This document shows positions 53,515 to 63,905 of a DNA stretch of 64,000 nucleotides, piece after piece (within the stretch, counting starts at the first letter, position 1; each line of letters starts with the position of its first letter). This stretch comes from Flavobacterium frigidarium DSM 17623 (GTDB lineage Bacteria > Bacteroidota > Bacteroidia > Flavobacteriales > Flavobacteriaceae), in assembly GCF_000425505.1 (NCBI RefSeq), contig NZ_AUDO01000015.1, positions 1 to 64,000 of the forward strand, in the 5' to 3' direction. The notes under the pieces were generated by a model that saw nothing but the letters and a program-made list of their open reading frames with translations, was not told the origin of the DNA and did no database searches. A program made the position numbers and the translations under genes.

Positions 53515-53709
53515 ATGTTAATTATACCAATTAAAGACGGAGAAAATATCGATAGAGCATTAAAGCGCTATAAAAGAAAATTTGATAAAACAGGAACTGT
53601 TCGTCAGTTAAGAGCACGTACTGCTTTTATTAAACCTTCTGTAAAAAATAGAATTAAAGTTCAAAAAGCAGCTTACATTCAAAACATGAAAGACAACTTA
53701 GAAAACTAA
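53515..53709 (+). CDS. rpsU: 30S ribosomal protein S21
   Basis: 64 residues from ATG 53515 (MLIIPIKDGENIDRALKRYK). An in-frame ATG at 53473 would add 14 residues that overlap the -7 box, so it is not the start. The basic helical sequence with FDKTGTVRQLRARTAFIKPS is the S21 family. It binds the small ribosomal subunit. It is followed by xerC and hpf on the same strand, the usual Bacteroidetes order. Confidence 0.95.
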   Translation: MLIIPIKDGENIDRALKRYKRKFDKTGTVRQLRARTAFIKPSVKNRIKVQKAAYIQNMKDNLEN

Positions 53710-53786
53710 GTAACTCTTTTTACATGATAATTACCGTTAGTTATTAAAGTTTTTTAACTTTGATGCTAACGGTTTTTTTTATTGCT

Positions 53787-54680
53787 ATGAGTCCTATAAT
53801 TGATTCTTTTTATGATTATCTACACAAGGAGAAGAAATATTCTCAGTTAACTTGCAATGCTTATTTCAAGGATGTTGTGGATTTTGAATTATATTACCGT
53901 TTGACTTTTGATTCTGATAATTTCATAAAAACAAGCTATGGTGAGATTCGATCTTGGATTGTAGTATTAGTTGATTCGGGTTTGTCAAATGCTTCGGTTA
54001 ATAGAAAGTTAGCGTCATTAAAAGCTTTCTATAAGTTTTCAATGAGATGCAAGCTGATTGATGTTTCTCCATTTTTAAAGCACAAGGTTTTAAAAACAGC
54101 TAAAAAAATCCAAATACCTTTTTCTGAAAAGGAACTAGATGCTGTTCTAAGTGTCGAAATAGGAGTAGATGATTTTGAAGTCATTCGAAACAAGCTAATC
54201 TTAGATTTTCTTTATACTACGGGAATACGAAGGGCAGAGTTGATTTCGTTAAAGTGGAACGATGTTAATTGTTCTTTAGGTGTGGTTAAGGTGTTAGGGA
54301 AGCGCAATAAAGAAAGATTGGTTCCTATCTTACCAGTTGTAATCGCTCAGGTGAAAAAGTATGAAGTTTTGCGTCGCGAACTTAGTGAAGTGAAAAATGA
54401 CGAATATTTTTTTTTATCTAGAAAAGGTTTAAAGTTGAGTGAATCCTTTGTCTATCGCTTAATAAATTCATACTTTAGTACTGCATCAGAAAAAGTGAAA
54501 ACAAGTCCTCATGTTTTGAGACATACGTTTGCGACTCACTTATTAAACAATGGGGCTGATCTAAATTCGGTTAAAGAGTTATTGGGTCATGCGAGCTTAG
54601 CATCAACTCAAATTTATACACATAGTAGTTTATTACAGTTAAAGAAAGTGTATAAGGAAGCGCATCCCAGGAATAAATAA
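53787..54680 (+). CDS. xerC: Tyrosine recombinase XerC
   Basis: 297 residues from ATG 53787 (MSPIIDSFYDYLHKEKKYSQ); an ATG at 53760 would add nine residues that do not fit the family. Catalytic Arg in TTGIRRAELISLKWNDV, the HxxR box SPHVLRHTFATHLLNNGADL, the second His in LLGHASLASTQIYTH and Tyr in IYTH are present. It resolves chromosome dimers at dif with its partner. It is a housekeeping gene here, next to rpsU and hpf, and not the integrase expected for the cassette region, which lies over 30 kb away. Confidence 0.95.
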   Translation: MSPIIDSFYDYLHKEKKYSQLTCNAYFKDVVDFELYYRLTFDSDNFIKTSYGEIRSWIVVLVDSGLSNASVNRKLASLKAFYKFSMRCKLIDVSPFLKHKVLKTAKKIQIPFSEKELDAVLSVEIGVDDFEVIRNKLILDFLYTTGIRRAELISLKWNDVNCSLGVVKVLGKRNKERLVPILPVVIAQVKKYEVLRRELSEVKNDEYFFLSRKGLKLSESFVYRLINSYFSTASEKVKTSPHVLRHTFATHLLNNGADLNSVKELLGHASLASTQIYTHSSLLQLKKVYKEAHPRNK

Positions 54681-54718
54681 TTAAATTTCAAGAAGTGTAA
54701 CTATTAAATATATTGATT

Positions 54719-55021
54719 ATGAAAGTAAGTGTTCATGCTGTCAACTTTGCGGTTGATGCTAAATTGGTAAATTTTGTTCAAACAAGAGTTGATAGATTAG
54801 AGAAATACTATGATAAGGTAGTTTGTTCAGATGTGTATTTGAAAGTGGAAAATACAAGTGATAAAGAAAATAAGCTTGTCGAGATTAAATTAAATGTTCC
54901 GGGTGATGATTTTGTGGTGAAGAAACAGTGTAAAACTTTTGAAGAGGCGGTAGAGCTTTCTTCTGAATCTTTAGAGCGTATGTTACTAAAAAGGAAAGAA
55001 AAGGTCAGGTTACATATTTAA
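54719..55021 (+). CDS. hpf: Ribosome hibernation-promoting factor
   Basis: 100 residues from ATG 54719 (MKVSVHAVNFAVDAKLVNFV); the TTG two codons earlier is unlikely. Short HPF/YfiA fold with the segment VEIKLNVPGDDFVVKKQCKT and the C-terminal LERMLLKRKEKVR. It binds 70S ribosomes in stationary phase. The tRNA-tuf promoter begins about 24 bp after the stop. Confidence 0.92.
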   Translation: MKVSVHAVNFAVDAKLVNFVQTRVDRLEKYYDKVVCSDVYLKVENTSDKENKLVEIKLNVPGDDFVVKKQCKTFEEAVELSSESLERMLLKRKEKVRLHI

Positions 55022-55044
55022 ATTGAAATTTTTTTAAAAAAATG

Positions 55045-55075
55045 TTTTGATTCATGGATAAAATTTCTACATTTG
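55045..55075 (+). promoter_or_regulatory. Strong promoter of the tRNA-tuf operon
   Basis: TTTTG at 55045-55049, an 18-bp spacer, and TACATTTG at 55068-55075. It is the best match in the window to the Bacteroidetes TTTG / TAnnTTTG promoter, 36 bp before the first tRNA. Confidence 0.8.
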
Positions 55076-55111
55076 CAGTCCGTTAGAAATAGCGGACTTT
55101 TTATCAATACT

Positions 55112-55185
55112 GCCAGCGTAGCTCAGTTGGCTAGAGCAGCTGATTTGTAATCAGCAGGTCGTGGGTTCGAGTCCCTCCGCCGGCT
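55112..55185 (+). tRNA. tRNA-Thr (anticodon TGT)
   Basis: 74 nt cloverleaf. Acceptor GCCAGCG with CGCCGGC has one A-C mismatch; anticodon stem GCTGA/TCAGC encloses TTTGTAA; the T-loop is GTTCGAGTC. Anticodon TGT reads ACA. CCA is not encoded. Confidence 0.93.
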
Positions 55186-55242
55186 CTAAATAGTGATGAT
55201 ATTGCATTAGGCTAATTGCAGTATTTAAAAGATAAAAAGTGA

Positions 55243-55323
55243 GGGGAGATACTCAAGCGGCCAACGAGGGCAGACTGTAAATCTGCTGTGTAAACTTCGC
55301 AGGTTCGAATCCTGCTCTCCCCA
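55243..55323 (+). tRNA. tRNA-Tyr (anticodon GTA)
   Basis: 81 nt class II tRNA with acceptor GGGGAGA/TCTCCCC, anticodon stem GCAGA/TCTGC, loop CTGTAAA, a long variable arm (TGTGTAAACTTCGC), and T-loop GTTCGAATC. CCA is not encoded. Confidence 0.95.
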
Positions 55324-55360
55324 CGAAATAGAAGATTTTTGAGTCTAATAAAAGAACTCT

Positions 55361-55432
55361 GCCGGTGTAGCTCAGGGGTAGAGTGCTTCCTTGGTAAGGA
55401 AGAGGTCTCGGGTTCAATTCCCGACATTGGCT
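55361..55432 (+). tRNA. tRNA-Thr (anticodon GGT)
   Basis: 72 nt. Acceptor GCCGGTG pairs with CATTGGC; anticodon stem CTTCC/GGAAG holds loop TTGGTAA; T-loop GTTCAATTC. The anticodon GGT reads ACC/ACU. CCA is not encoded. No tRNA-Gly lies between it and tRNA-Tyr. Confidence 0.95.
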
Positions 55433-55490
55433 CAAGAAAATATATTTTGAACACTAATAAATATTAATAAAAGATTAAAAACGAAGTAAA

Positions 55491-56678
55491 ATGGCAAAAG
55501 AAACCTTTAACCGTTCGAAACCACACTTAAATATAGGTACGATCGGACACGTAGATCACGGAAAAACTACATTAACTGCTGCAATAACTAAAGTGTTATC
55601 TGATGCAGGTTACTGTCAAGCAAAATCATTTGATCAAATTGATAATGCTCCTGAAGAAAAAGAAAGAGGTATTACAATTAATACATCTCACGTAGAGTAT
55701 GAAACAGCTAATCGTCACTACGCTCACGTTGACTGTCCAGGTCACGCGGATTACGTAAAGAACATGGTTACTGGTGCTGCTCAAATGGATGGTGCTATCC
55801 TTGTAGTTGCTGCAACTGATGGACCAATGCCACAAACACGTGAGCACATCCTATTAGGTCGTCAAGTAGGTATTCCTAGAATGGTTGTATTCATGAATAA
55901 AGTGGATATGGTTGATGATGAGGAATTATTGGAACTTGTTGAAATGGAAATTAGAGACTTATTGTCTTTCTATGAATATGATGGTGACAACTGTCCAGTT
56001 ATTCAAGGTTCTGCTTTAGGTGGATTGAATAATGACGCTGCATGGGTGCCAAAAATTCTTGAATTAATGGCTGCAGTTGATGCGTGGATTGAAGAGCCAG
56101 TACGTGATACTGAAAAGCCTTTCTTGATGCCAGTTGAGGATTCATTTACAATTACTGGTCGTGGAACTGTTGCTACAGGTCGTATCGAAACAGGTATTGC
56201 TAATACAGGAGATCCAGTTGAAATCATTGGTATGGGAGCTGAAAAATTAACTTCTACTATTACAGGTGTTGAGATGTTCCGTAAAATCCTTGATAGAGGT
56301 GAAGCTGGAGATAACGTAGGTTTATTGTTAAGAGGTATTGATAAAGCTGATATCAAAAGAGGTATGGTTATTATTAAGCCAGGTTCAGTAAAACCACACA
56401 ACACTTTCAAAGCTGAGGTTTATATCTTGAAAAAAGAAGAAGGTGGACGTCATACTCCATTCCATAACAACTACCGTCCACAGTTCTACGTACGTACAAC
56501 TGATGTAACAGGAGTTATTACTTTACCAGAAGGTGTAGAGATGGTAATGCCAGGAGATAACTTAACAATCAATGTTGCTTTGTTAAGCCCAATCGCAATG
56601 AATGTTGGATTACGTTTTGCTATCCGTGAAGGTGGTAGAACTGTAGGTGCGGGTCAGGTAACTGAGATTGTAGCATAA
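55491..56678 (+). CDS. tuf: Elongation factor Tu
   Basis: 395 residues. Delivers aminoacyl-tRNA to the ribosome. G1 motif GHVDHGKT, G2 region [15 protein letters not shown]3 [11 protein letters not shown] and G4 NKVDMVD are intact, followed by domains 2 and 3. It follows three tRNAs and precedes tRNA-Trp, the gene order of the E. coli tufB operon. Part of the strong tRNA-tuf transcript. Confidence 0.99.
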   Translation: MAKETFNRSKPHLNIGTIGHVDHGKTTLTAAITKVLSDAGYCQAKSFDQIDNAPEEKERGITINTSHVEYETANRHYAHVDCPGHADYVKNMVTGAAQMDGAILVVAATDGPMPQTREHILLGRQVGIPRMVVFMNKVDMVDDEELLELVEMEIRDLLSFYEYDGDNCPVIQGSALGGLNNDAAWVPKILELMAAVDAWIEEPVRDTEKPFLMPVEDSFTITGRGTVATGRIETGIANTGDPVEIIGMGAEKLTSTITGVEMFRKILDRGEAGDNVGLLLRGIDKADIKRGMVIIKPGSVKPHNTFKAEVYILKKEEGGRHTPFHNNYRPQFYVRTTDVTGVITLPEGVEMVMPGDNLTINVALLSPIAMNVGLRFAIREGGRTVGAGQVTEIVA

Positions 56679-56731
56679 TTCAAATTAAATTATATAACCA
56701 GCAACTTCTTATGTTGTTGCTGGTTAATTCT

Positions 56732-56802
56732 ACGGGCGTAGTTCAAGGGTAGAATAGCGGTCTCCAAAACCGTTGATGGGGGTTCGAATCCCTCCGCCCG
56801 TG
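56732..56802 (+). tRNA. tRNA-Trp (anticodon CCA)
   Basis: 71 nt. Acceptor ACGGGCG pairs with CGCCCGT; anticodon stem CGGT/ACCG holds CTCCAAA; T-loop GTTCGAATC. CCA is not encoded at the 3' end. Confidence 0.95.
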
Positions 56803-56819
56803 CAAAAAAATATATCAAA

Positions 56820-57017
56820 ATGGCAAACATAGTTAATTATATAACAGAATCATTTGAGGAGTTAAAGTCAAATGTTACTTGGCCTGTTTGGGCTGAGGTA
56901 CAGCGTCTAACGATTATTGTTGCTATTTTTTCAGTATTATTCTCCTTGGCAACTTGGGGAGTAGATGAGTTTTTTGCAAAAGCATTAGCTGGATTTTTTA
57001 ATTGGATAAAAGCTTAA
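56820..57017 (+). CDS. secE: Preprotein translocase subunit SecE
   Basis: 65 residues. The N-terminal amphipathic helix (ITESFEELKSNVTWPVWAEV) and one membrane helix (LTIIVAIFSVLFSLATWGV) give the single-TM form. It clamps SecY in the inner membrane. It lies between tRNA-Trp and nusG, the universal order. Confidence 0.95.
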   Translation: MANIVNYITESFEELKSNVTWPVWAEVQRLTIIVAIFSVLFSLATWGVDEFFAKALAGFFNWIKA

Positions 57018-57025
57018 TTTTTGTG

Positions 57026-57577
57026 ATGACAGATAATAATGTAAAAAAGTGGTATGTTGTTCGTGCAGTTAGTGGACAAGAGAATAAAGTGAAAGCTTAC
57101 ATAGAAACTGAAATTTCTCGTTTGGAAATGGAAGATTATGTTTCTCAGGTCTTAGTTCCTACTGAAAAAGTAGTTTCTGTAAAGGATGGTAAAAAATTAG
57201 TTAAAGAGAAAGTTTACTTTCCGGGTTATGTGATGATTGAAGCTAACTTGGTTGGTGAGATCCCCCATATTATTAAATCGATAACTAGTGTTATTGGTTT
57301 TTTAGGTGAGACTAAGGGTGGTGAGCCTGTTCCTCTTAGACTTTCGGAAGTAAATAGAATGTTAGGTAAAGTTGATGAGTTGGCTGTTAATACAGATACT
57401 CATGCTATTCCTTTCAACTTAGGTGAAACGATTAAGGTGATTGATGGACCTTTTAATGGTTTTAACGGTACGGTTGAAAAAATTAATGATGAAAAGCGTA
57501 AACTAGAAGTAATGGTTAAGATTTTCGGAAGAAAAACACCGTTAGAGTTAAGTTTTATGCAAGTTGAAAAAGTATAA
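57026..57577 (+). CDS. nusG: Transcription termination/antitermination factor NusG
   Basis: 183 residues from ATG 57026 (MTDNNVKKWYVVRAVSGQEN); the upstream ATG at 57002 overlaps secE and adds eight residues. The NGN domain (KAYIETEISRLEMEDYVSQV, VYFPGYVMIEANL) and the KOW motif (IKVIDGPFNGFNGTVEKIN) are complete. It couples RNA polymerase to ribosomes and to Rho. The ribosomal protein genes follow. Confidence 0.96.
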   Translation: MTDNNVKKWYVVRAVSGQENKVKAYIETEISRLEMEDYVSQVLVPTEKVVSVKDGKKLVKEKVYFPGYVMIEANLVGEIPHIIKSITSVIGFLGETKGGEPVPLRLSEVNRMLGKVDELAVNTDTHAIPFNLGETIKVIDGPFNGFNGTVEKINDEKRKLEVMVKIFGRKTPLELSFMQVEKV

Positions 57578-57647
57578 TTTTTGTTACATTACCTATAATA
57601 TCTATTGCAATCGCTTCCAATGATTGTAATATAAAATTTTTAAAAAA

Positions 57648-58085
57648 ATGGCTAAAGAAATTAGTAAAGTAGTTAAACTACAAGTTAAGGGAGGTGCTGC
57701 GAATCCGTCGCCACCGGTTGGACCTGCTTTAGGAGCTGCTGGGGTTAATATCATGGAGTTCTGTAAGCAGTTCAATGCTAGAACACAAGATAAACCTGGC
57801 AAAATATGCCCAGTACAAATTACTGTGTATAAAGACAAATCATTTGATTTTGTTATTAAAACTCCTCCTGCGGCCGTTCAGCTATTGGAAGCTGCGAAGC
57901 TTAAATCTGGTTCTGGTGAGCCTAATCGTAAAAAAGTAGCTAGTGTTACTTGGGAACAAATTAGAGCTATTGCTGAAGACAAAATGCCTGACTTAAATGC
58001 ATTCACTATGGAGTCTGCAATGAGTATGGTTGCTGGAACAGCTAGATCTATGGGTATAACTGTATCAGGAGACGCTCCTTTTTAA
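57648..58085 (+). CDS. rplK: 50S ribosomal protein L11
   Basis: 145 residues. N-terminal [20 protein letters not shown] and C-terminal rRNA-binding domain ([20 protein letters not shown]). A usual component of the GTPase-associated centre. First ribosomal protein gene after nusG and 14 bp before rplA. Confidence 0.98.
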   Translation: MAKEISKVVKLQVKGGAANPSPPVGPALGAAGVNIMEFCKQFNARTQDKPGKICPVQITVYKDKSFDFVIKTPPAAVQLLEAAKLKSGSGEPNRKKVASVTWEQIRAIAEDKMPDLNAFTMESAMSMVAGTARSMGITVSGDAPF

Positions 58086-58099
58086 TTAAGAGAAAGACA

Positions 58100-58789
58100 A
58101 TGGCAAAATTGACAAAAAAGCAAAAAGAGGCTGCTTCAAAAATTGAAAAGAACAAACTATATTCTCTAAAAGATGCTGCGGCATTAATTAAAGAAGTTTC
58201 TTCTGCAAAATTTGATGAGTCTGTTGATATCGCAGTACGTTTGGGTGTAGATCCAAGAAAAGCGAATCAAATGGTGAGAGGTGTTGTTACATTACCTCAC
58301 GGAACAGGTAAAGATGTTAAAGTATTAGCATTAGTAACTCCAGATAAAGAGGCGGAAGCTAAAGAAGCTGGGGCAGACTATGTAGGTCTTGACGAATATT
58401 TACAAAAAATTAAAGACGGTTGGACAGATGTTGATGTAATCATCACTATGCCAAGTGTTATGGGTAAATTAGGTCCATTAGGTCGTATTTTAGGACCTAG
58501 AGGTTTAATGCCTAACCCTAAGACAGGTACAGTAACTATGGATGTTGCTAAAGCTGTTCAAGAGGTTAAAGCTGGTAAAATCGATTTCAAAGTTGATAAA
58601 ACTGGTATTGTACATGCAGGAATTGGTAAAGTTTCTTTTGGAGCTGAACAAATTTTTGACAATGCACACGAAATTATTCAAACATTAATCAAACTTAAAC
58701 CAACTGCTGCTAAAGGAGTATACATTAAAAGTATCTACCTTACAAGTACAATGAGTCCTGCTATTGCATTAGACCCAAAAGCAGTATAA
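58100..58789 (+). CDS. rplA: 50S ribosomal protein L1
   Basis: 229 residues, full length, with the segments [39 protein letters not shown] and [20 protein letters not shown]. Forms the L1 stalk. In E. coli L1 represses its own operon by binding the mRNA; no obvious site is assigned here. Confidence 0.98.
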   Translation: MAKLTKKQKEAASKIEKNKLYSLKDAAALIKEVSSAKFDESVDIAVRLGVDPRKANQMVRGVVTLPHGTGKDVKVLALVTPDKEAEAKEAGADYVGLDEYLQKIKDGWTDVDVIITMPSVMGKLGPLGRILGPRGLMPNPKTGTVTMDVAKAVQEVKAGKIDFKVDKTGIVHAGIGKVSFGAEQIFDNAHEIIQTLIKLKPTAAKGVYIKSIYLTSTMSPAIALDPKAV

Positions 58790-58811
58790 TTGGTAGTTAA
58801 TAATTTTTAGT

Positions 58812-59324
58812 ATGACTAGAGAAGAAAAATCAATCGCGATTGAAAATTTAACTGCACAGTTAGCTGGTACAAATATTGTTTACGTAGCAGATATTTCTGG
58901 ACTGAATGCAGATACAACATCAAAATTGAGAAGAGCTTGTTTTAAAGCTGGGATTAAATTAGAAGTTGTTAAGAATACTTTACTTGCGAAAGCAATGGAG
59001 GTTTCTGAAAATGAATATGGTGAGTTACCAGAAGTTTTAACTGGAAACAGTGCAATTTTCATTGCTGATGTTGCGAATGCACCTGGAAAAATCATTAAAG
59101 ATTTCCGTAAAAAATCGGCTATGCCAATTTTAAAAGGAGCTTATGTGAATTCTGAAATTTACATTGGAGACGATCAATTAGATATGTTGTCTACAATTAA
59201 ATCTAAAGAAGAACTTCTTGGAGAGCTTATTGGATTACTTCAATCACCTGCTCAAAGAATCATCGCTGCACTTCAAAACAAATTTGCTGGAGAAGAGCAA
59301 GCTGAAACTGAGGAAGCAAAATAA
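58812..59324 (+). CDS. rplJ: 50S ribosomal protein L10
   Basis: 170 residues. Basic N-terminus with REEKSIAIENLTAQLAGTNI and LRRACFKAGIKLEVVKNTLL typical of L10; the Glu/Lys-rich tail ends the protein. It anchors the L7/L12 dimers. The gap to rplL is 86 bp. Confidence 0.97.
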   Translation: MTREEKSIAIENLTAQLAGTNIVYVADISGLNADTTSKLRRACFKAGIKLEVVKNTLLAKAMEVSENEYGELPEVLTGNSAIFIADVANAPGKIIKDFRKKSAMPILKGAYVNSEIYIGDDQLDMLSTIKSKEELLGELIGLLQSPAQRIIAALQNKFAGEEQAETEEAK

Positions 59325-59410
59325 CAGCCGAGTTTATCTCAAATGTTATTACTTACAACGCGCACAATAAACAAAATATATTTTACAAATCATTTTAAAC
59401 GATAGAAAAA

Positions 59411-59779
59411 ATGGCAGATTTGAAACAATTCGCAGAACAATTAGTTAACTTAACTGTTAAAGAAGTTAATGAATTAGCAACAATATTAAAAGATGAGTAC
59501 GGAATCGAACCAGCTGCTGCAGCTGTAGTAGTTTCTGCAGGTGGTGGAGAAGCTGCTGAAGAAGCTCAAACTGAATTTACAGTTGTATTAAAAGAAGCTG
59601 GTGCTTCTAAATTAGCAGTTGTGAAAATGGTAAAAGAACTTACAGGTTTAGGTTTGAAAGAAGCTAAAGATGTAGTTGATAGCGCACCATCTAATGTTAA
59701 AGAAGGTGTTTCTAAAGAAGAGGCTGAAGGTCTTAAAAAATCATTAGAAGAAGCTGGAGCTGTAGTTGAACTTAAATAG
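59411..59779 (+). CDS. rplL: 50S ribosomal protein L7/L12
   Basis: 122 residues. N-terminal dimerisation helix ([20 protein letters not shown]), an Ala/Gly/Glu hinge, and C-terminal GTPase-factor binding domain ([40 protein letters not shown]). A hairpin that may regulate rpoB follows. Confidence 0.98.
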   Translation: MADLKQFAEQLVNLTVKEVNELATILKDEYGIEPAAAAVVVSAGGGEAAEEAQTEFTVVLKEAGASKLAVVKMVKELTGLGLKEAKDVVDSAPSNVKEGVSKEEAEGLKKSLEEAGAVVELK

Positions 59780-59801
59780 TTTAACTTAGTTTAAAGAATA
59801 A

Positions 59802-59845
59802 GGTTTAGGTCTTGAGTTTTACCACTCAAAGACCTAAACCATTTT
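59802..59845 (+). terminator. Attenuator-type hairpin between rplL and rpoB
   Basis: GGTTTAGGTCTTGAGT (59802-59817) pairs with ACTCAAAGACCTAAACC (59824-59840) followed by ATTTTT. It lies 22 bp after rplL and about 195 bp before rpoB, in the place where a partial terminator lowers rpoB transcription in many bacteria. Confidence 0.8.
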
Positions 59846-60039
59846 TCGTATAACAAAAGTCTAGAATTTTATAGCTTTTGTGTTTATATTTTACCCCATT
59901 ACGAGGAAAAAAAATTAACAGATAATAAGAAAGTAGTTATCCTAAATTGATTTTTAAAGATGTAATGGTTGTGAAATTTAGTAAGGGCGAAATAAACCTT
60001 GCAAAAAAATTACTTTTATAATCAAAATTTTGTCCATTG

Positions 60040-63000
60040 ATGATTACAAATCAGACTGAAAGATTGAATTTTGCCTCTACAAAAAATATCCCGAACTATC
60101 CAGATTTTCTAGATGTTCAGGTTAAATCTTTTCAAGATTTTTTTCAATTAGAAACTAAATCTGATGAAAGAGGCAATGAAGGACTTTATAATACCTTCAT
60201 GGAGAATTTTCCAATTACAGATACAAGAAATAATTTTGTATTGGAATTTTTAGACTATTTCGTAGATCCACCACGTTACACAATCCAAGAGTGTATCGAA
60301 AGAGGTTTAACACACAGTGTGCCTTTAAAAGCTAGATTAAAACTTTATTGTACAGATCCAGAGCATGAAGACTTTGAAACGATTGTTCAAGATGTATATC
60401 TTGGTACAATTCCCTACATGACGCCAAGCGGAACATTTGTTATAAATGGAGCTGAACGTGTAGTTGTTTCTCAGTTGCACAGATCTCCAGGGGTTTTCTT
60501 TGGTCAGTCTTTTCACGCTAACGGAACAAAATTATACTCTGCTAGAGTAATTCCTTTCAAGGGTTCTTGGATTGAATTTTCTACAGATATTAATAGCGTA
60601 ATGTATGCTTACATCGACAGAAAGAAAAAATTACCTGTTACAACTTTATTCCGTGCTATTGGATTCGAAAGAGATAAGGATATCCTTGAAATCTTTGACC
60701 TTGCTGAAGAAATTAAAGTTTCTAAAACAGGACTAAAAAAATATATCGGTAGAAAATTAGCTGCTCGTGTATTAAATACATGGCATGAAGATTTCGTAGA
60801 TGAAGATACTGGTGAAGTAGTTTCTATCGAACGTAACGAGATAATCCTTGATCGTGATACAATTATCGATAAAGATAATGTAGAAGAAATCATTGATTCT
60901 AACGTAAAATCTATTTTGTTACATAAAGAAGATGCTAATCAAGCTGATTATGCAATCATTCATAATACGTTACAAAAAGATCCAACAAACTCTGAAAAAG
61001 AAGCTGTTGAGCATATCTACAGACAATTGCGTAACGCAGAACCGCCTGATGAAGAAACTGCTCGTGGTATTATTGATAAATTATTCTTCTCTGACCAACG
61101 TTACAACTTAGGTGAAGTAGGTCGTTATAGAATGAATAAAAAGTTACAGTTAGATATCCCAATGGAAAAGCAAGTGCTTACCAAAGAAGATATCATAACT
61201 ATCGTTAAGTATTTAATTGAGTTAATTAACGCGAAAGCAGATATTGATGATATTGACCACTTATCAAACCGTCGTGTTAGAACAGTTGGGGAACAATTGT
61301 CTCAACAATTCGGTGTTGGTCTAGCTCGTATGGCTAGGACTATTAGAGAGCGTATGAATGTTAGAGATAACGAGGTGTTTACACCAATAGATTTGATTAA
61401 TGCTAAGACATTATCATCTGTTATTAACTCTTTCTTTGGTACTAATCAGTTGTCTCAATTTATGGATCAAACGAATCCATTAGCTGAGATTACGCACAAG
61501 AGAAGATTATCTGCGCTAGGACCAGGAGGTCTTTCAAGAGAAAGAGCTGGATTTGAGGTTCGTGACGTTCACTATACGCATTACGGACGTTTATGTCCTA
61601 TTGAAACACCAGAGGGACCAAACATTGGTTTGATTTCATCTCTTGGAGTTTATGCTAAGGTAAACGGAATGGGATTCATTGAAACTCCTTACCGTAAAGT
61701 AACTGAAGGTGTTGTTGATTTAGAATCAACTCCTATTTACTTAAGTGCAGAAGAAGAAGAAGGTATGTTAATCGCTCAGGCGAATATCGAAATGGACAAT
61801 TCAGGTAAAATCATCGCTGAAAACGTAATTGCACGTCAAGAAGGTGATTTCCCAGTTATTGATCCTGTAAAAGTTGATTATACAGATGTTGCACCTAATC
61901 AAATTGCTTCAATTTCTGCTTCATTAATTCCTTTCTTGGAACATGATGATGCGAATAGAGCCTTGATGGGATCTAACATGATGCGTCAGGCCGTACCATT
62001 AATTCGTCCTGAAGCACCTATCGTTGGAACTGGATTAGAGCGTCAAGTAGCTTCTGACTCTAGAGTATTGATAAATGCTGAAGGAGACGGAACTGTTGAA
62101 TACGTAGATGCAAATATTATTACTATCAAGTACGATCGTTCTGAAGAAGAAAGAATGGTTAGTTTTGATACTGATGAGAAAACATACAACTTAATTAAAT
62201 TTAGAAAAACGAATCAAGGAACAAGTATTAACCTTAAACCTATCGTAAGAAAAGGGGATAGAGTTATTCTTGGTCAAGTTTTATCTGAAGGGTACGCAAC
62301 TCAAAACGGTGAACTTGCTTTAGGTCGTAACTTGAAAGTGGCTTTTATGCCATGGAAAGGATATAACTTTGAGGATGCAATCGTAATTTCTGAGAAGGTT
62401 GTTCGTGATGATATTTTTACTTCTATTCACGTGGATGATTATTCACTTGAAGTTAGAGATACAAAATTAGGTAACGAGGAACTTACAAATGATATTCCTA
62501 ACGTTTCTGAAGAGGCTACAAAAGACTTAGATGAAAACGGTATGATTAGAATTGGTGCCGAGGTTAAACCTGGTGATATTCTTATCGGAAAAATAACACC
62601 AAAAGGAGAATCAGATCCTACTCCAGAAGAGAAATTGCTTCGTGCAATCTTTGGGGATAAAGCAGGTGATGTAAAAGATGCTTCATTGAAAGCGTCTCCA
62701 TCTTTACATGGTGTAGTTCTTGATAAAAAATTATTCGCGAGAGCGGTAAAAGATAAACGTAAACGTACGCAAGACAAAGATGCTTTGGGTGCTTTAGAAA
62801 TGGAATTCGAAACTAAATTTGTTGAATTAAAAGACAAATTAGTAGAGAAACTTTTCTTAATCGTTAACGGAAAAACATCTCAAGGTGTAATGAATGATTT
62901 GGGTGAGGAAGTTTTACCAAAAGGTAAAAAATACACTCAAAAAATGCTTTATGCTGTTGAAGATTTTGCTCACTTAAGCAAAGGACAATGGGTAGCAGAC

Positions 63001-63852
63001 GATGCGACTAATAAAATGGTGAATGAATTAATTCATAACTATAAAATTAAGTTGAATGACTTGCAAGGTTCTTTACGTAGAGAGAAGTTCACGATTACTG
63101 TAGGTGATGAATTACCAGCAGGAATTTTGAAATTAGCAAAAGTTTATATCGCTAAGAAACGTAAGTTGAAAGTAGGGGATAAAATGGCTGGACGTCACGG
63201 TAACAAAGGTATTGTTGCTCGTATTGTTCGTCATGAAGATATGCCTTTCCTTGAAGACGGAACACCAGTTGATATTGTGTTGAATCCACTTGGGGTACCT
63301 TCACGTATGAACATTGGTCAAATTTATGAGACGGTATTAGGATGGGCTGGAATGAACTTGGGTAGAAAATTTGCTACTCCAATTTTTGATGGTGCTTCTC
63401 TTGACCAAATAAATGAATTGACTGATGAAGCTGGAGTACCACGTTTTGGACATACACATCTTTATGATGGTGGTACTGGAGAACGTTTTCATCAAGCAGC
63501 AACTGTAGGTGTGATCTATATGTTAAAATTAGGACACATGGTTGATGACAAGATGCACGCACGTTCTATCGGACCATACTCGTTGATTACACAACAACCA
63601 CTTGGAGGTAAAGCTCAATTTGGAGGTCAGCGTTTTGGAGAGATGGAGGTTTGGGCACTTGAGGCTTATGGAGCTTCTAGTACACTTCGCGAAATCTTAA
63701 CAGTTAAATCTGATGATGTTATTGGTAGAGCTAAAACTTACGAAGCTATCGTAAAAGGTGAATCTATGCCAGAACCAGGATTACCTGAATCATTCAATGT
63801 ATTAATGCACGAATTGAAAGGTCTTGGATTAGATATTAGGTTAGAAGAATAA
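60040..63852 (+). CDS. rpoB: DNA-directed RNA polymerase subunit beta
   Basis: 1270 residues from ATG 60040; a TTG one codon earlier is not the start. Beta-subunit regions are clear: [17 protein letters not shown], the rifampicin-region segment [20 protein letters not shown] with [37 protein letters not shown] and the C-terminal [20 protein letters not shown]. The rifampicin region reads as wild type. rpoC should follow beyond 64000. Confidence 0.99.
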   Translation: MITNQTERLNFASTKNIPNYPDFLDVQVKSFQDFFQLETKSDERGNEGLYNTFMENFPITDTRNNFVLEFLDYFVDPPRYTIQECIERGLTHSVPLKARLKLYCTDPEHEDFETIVQDVYLGTIPYMTPSGTFVINGAERVVVSQLHRSPGVFFGQSFHANGTKLYSARVIPFKGSWIEFSTDINSVMYAYIDRKKKLPVTTLFRAIGFERDKDILEIFDLAEEIKVSKTGLKKYIGRKLAARVLNTWHEDFVDEDTGEVVSIERNEIILDRDTIIDKDNVEEIIDSNVKSILLHKEDANQADYAIIHNTLQKDPTNSEKEAVEHIYRQLRNAEPPDEETARGIIDKLFFSDQRYNLGEVGRYRMNKKLQLDIPMEKQVLTKEDIITIVKYLIELINAKADIDDIDHLSNRRVRTVGEQLSQQFGVGLARMARTIRERMNVRDNEVFTPIDLINAKTLSSVINSFFGTNQLSQFMDQTNPLAEITHKRRLSALGPGGLSRERAGFEVRDVHYTHYGRLCPIETPEGPNIGLISSLGVYAKVNGMGFIETPYRKVTEGVVDLESTPIYLSAEEEEGMLIAQANIEMDNSGKIIAENVIARQEGDFPVIDPVKVDYTDVAPNQIASISASLIPFLEHDDANRALMGSNMMRQAVPLIRPEAPIVGTGLERQVASDSRVLINAEGDGTVEYVDANIITIKYDRSEEERMVSFDTDEKTYNLIKFRKTNQGTSINLKPIVRKGDRVILGQVLSEGYATQNGELALGRNLKVAFMPWKGYNFEDAIVISEKVVRDDIFTSIHVDDYSLEVRDTKLGNEELTNDIPNVSEEATKDLDENGMIRIGAEVKPGDILIGKITPKGESDPTPEEKLLRAIFGDKAGDVKDASLKASPSLHGVVLDKKLFARAVKDKRKRTQDKDALGALEMEFETKFVELKDKLVEKLFLIVNGKTSQGVMNDLGEEVLPKGKKYTQKMLYAVEDFAHLSKGQWVADDATNKMVNELIHNYKIKLNDLQGSLRREKFTITVGDELPAGILKLAKVYIAKKRKLKVGDKMAGRHGNKGIVARIVRHEDMPFLEDGTPVDIVLNPLGVPSRMNIGQIYETVLGWAGMNLGRKFATPIFDGASLDQINELTDEAGVPRFGHTHLYDGGTGERFHQAATVGVIYMLKLGHMVDDKMHARSIGPYSLITQQPLGGKAQFGGQRFGEMEVWALEAYGASSTLREILTVKSDDVIGRAKTYEAIVKGESMPEPGLPESFNVLMHELKGLGLDIRLEE

Positions 63853-63867
63853 AAAAGTTATCAGTGA

Positions 63868-63905
63868 CAGTCTCAGTATTCAGCTTATGTTGTTTACTGA
63901 GACTG
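63868..63905 (+). other. Hairpin after rpoB
   Basis: Perfect 11-bp stem CAGTCTCAGTA / TACTGAGACTG with a 16-nt loop, beginning 16 bp after the rpoB stop. There is no T-run, so it may be an mRNA processing or stability element before rpoC. Bases 63906-64000 show no gene. Confidence 0.6.

Noticed and set aside
53787..54680. XerC as the integrase of the cassette region
   Set aside because: It has the housekeeping gene neighbourhood (rpsU, hpf), the normal Xer length without an IntI-type insertion that I can see, and lies more than 30 kb from the array. It may still act on the sites, but nothing in the sequence shows this.
55212..55454. Minus-strand frames with text such as RELNPRPLPYQGS
   Set aside because: They are antisense to tRNA-Tyr and tRNA-Thr, a classic false protein seen in many annotations.
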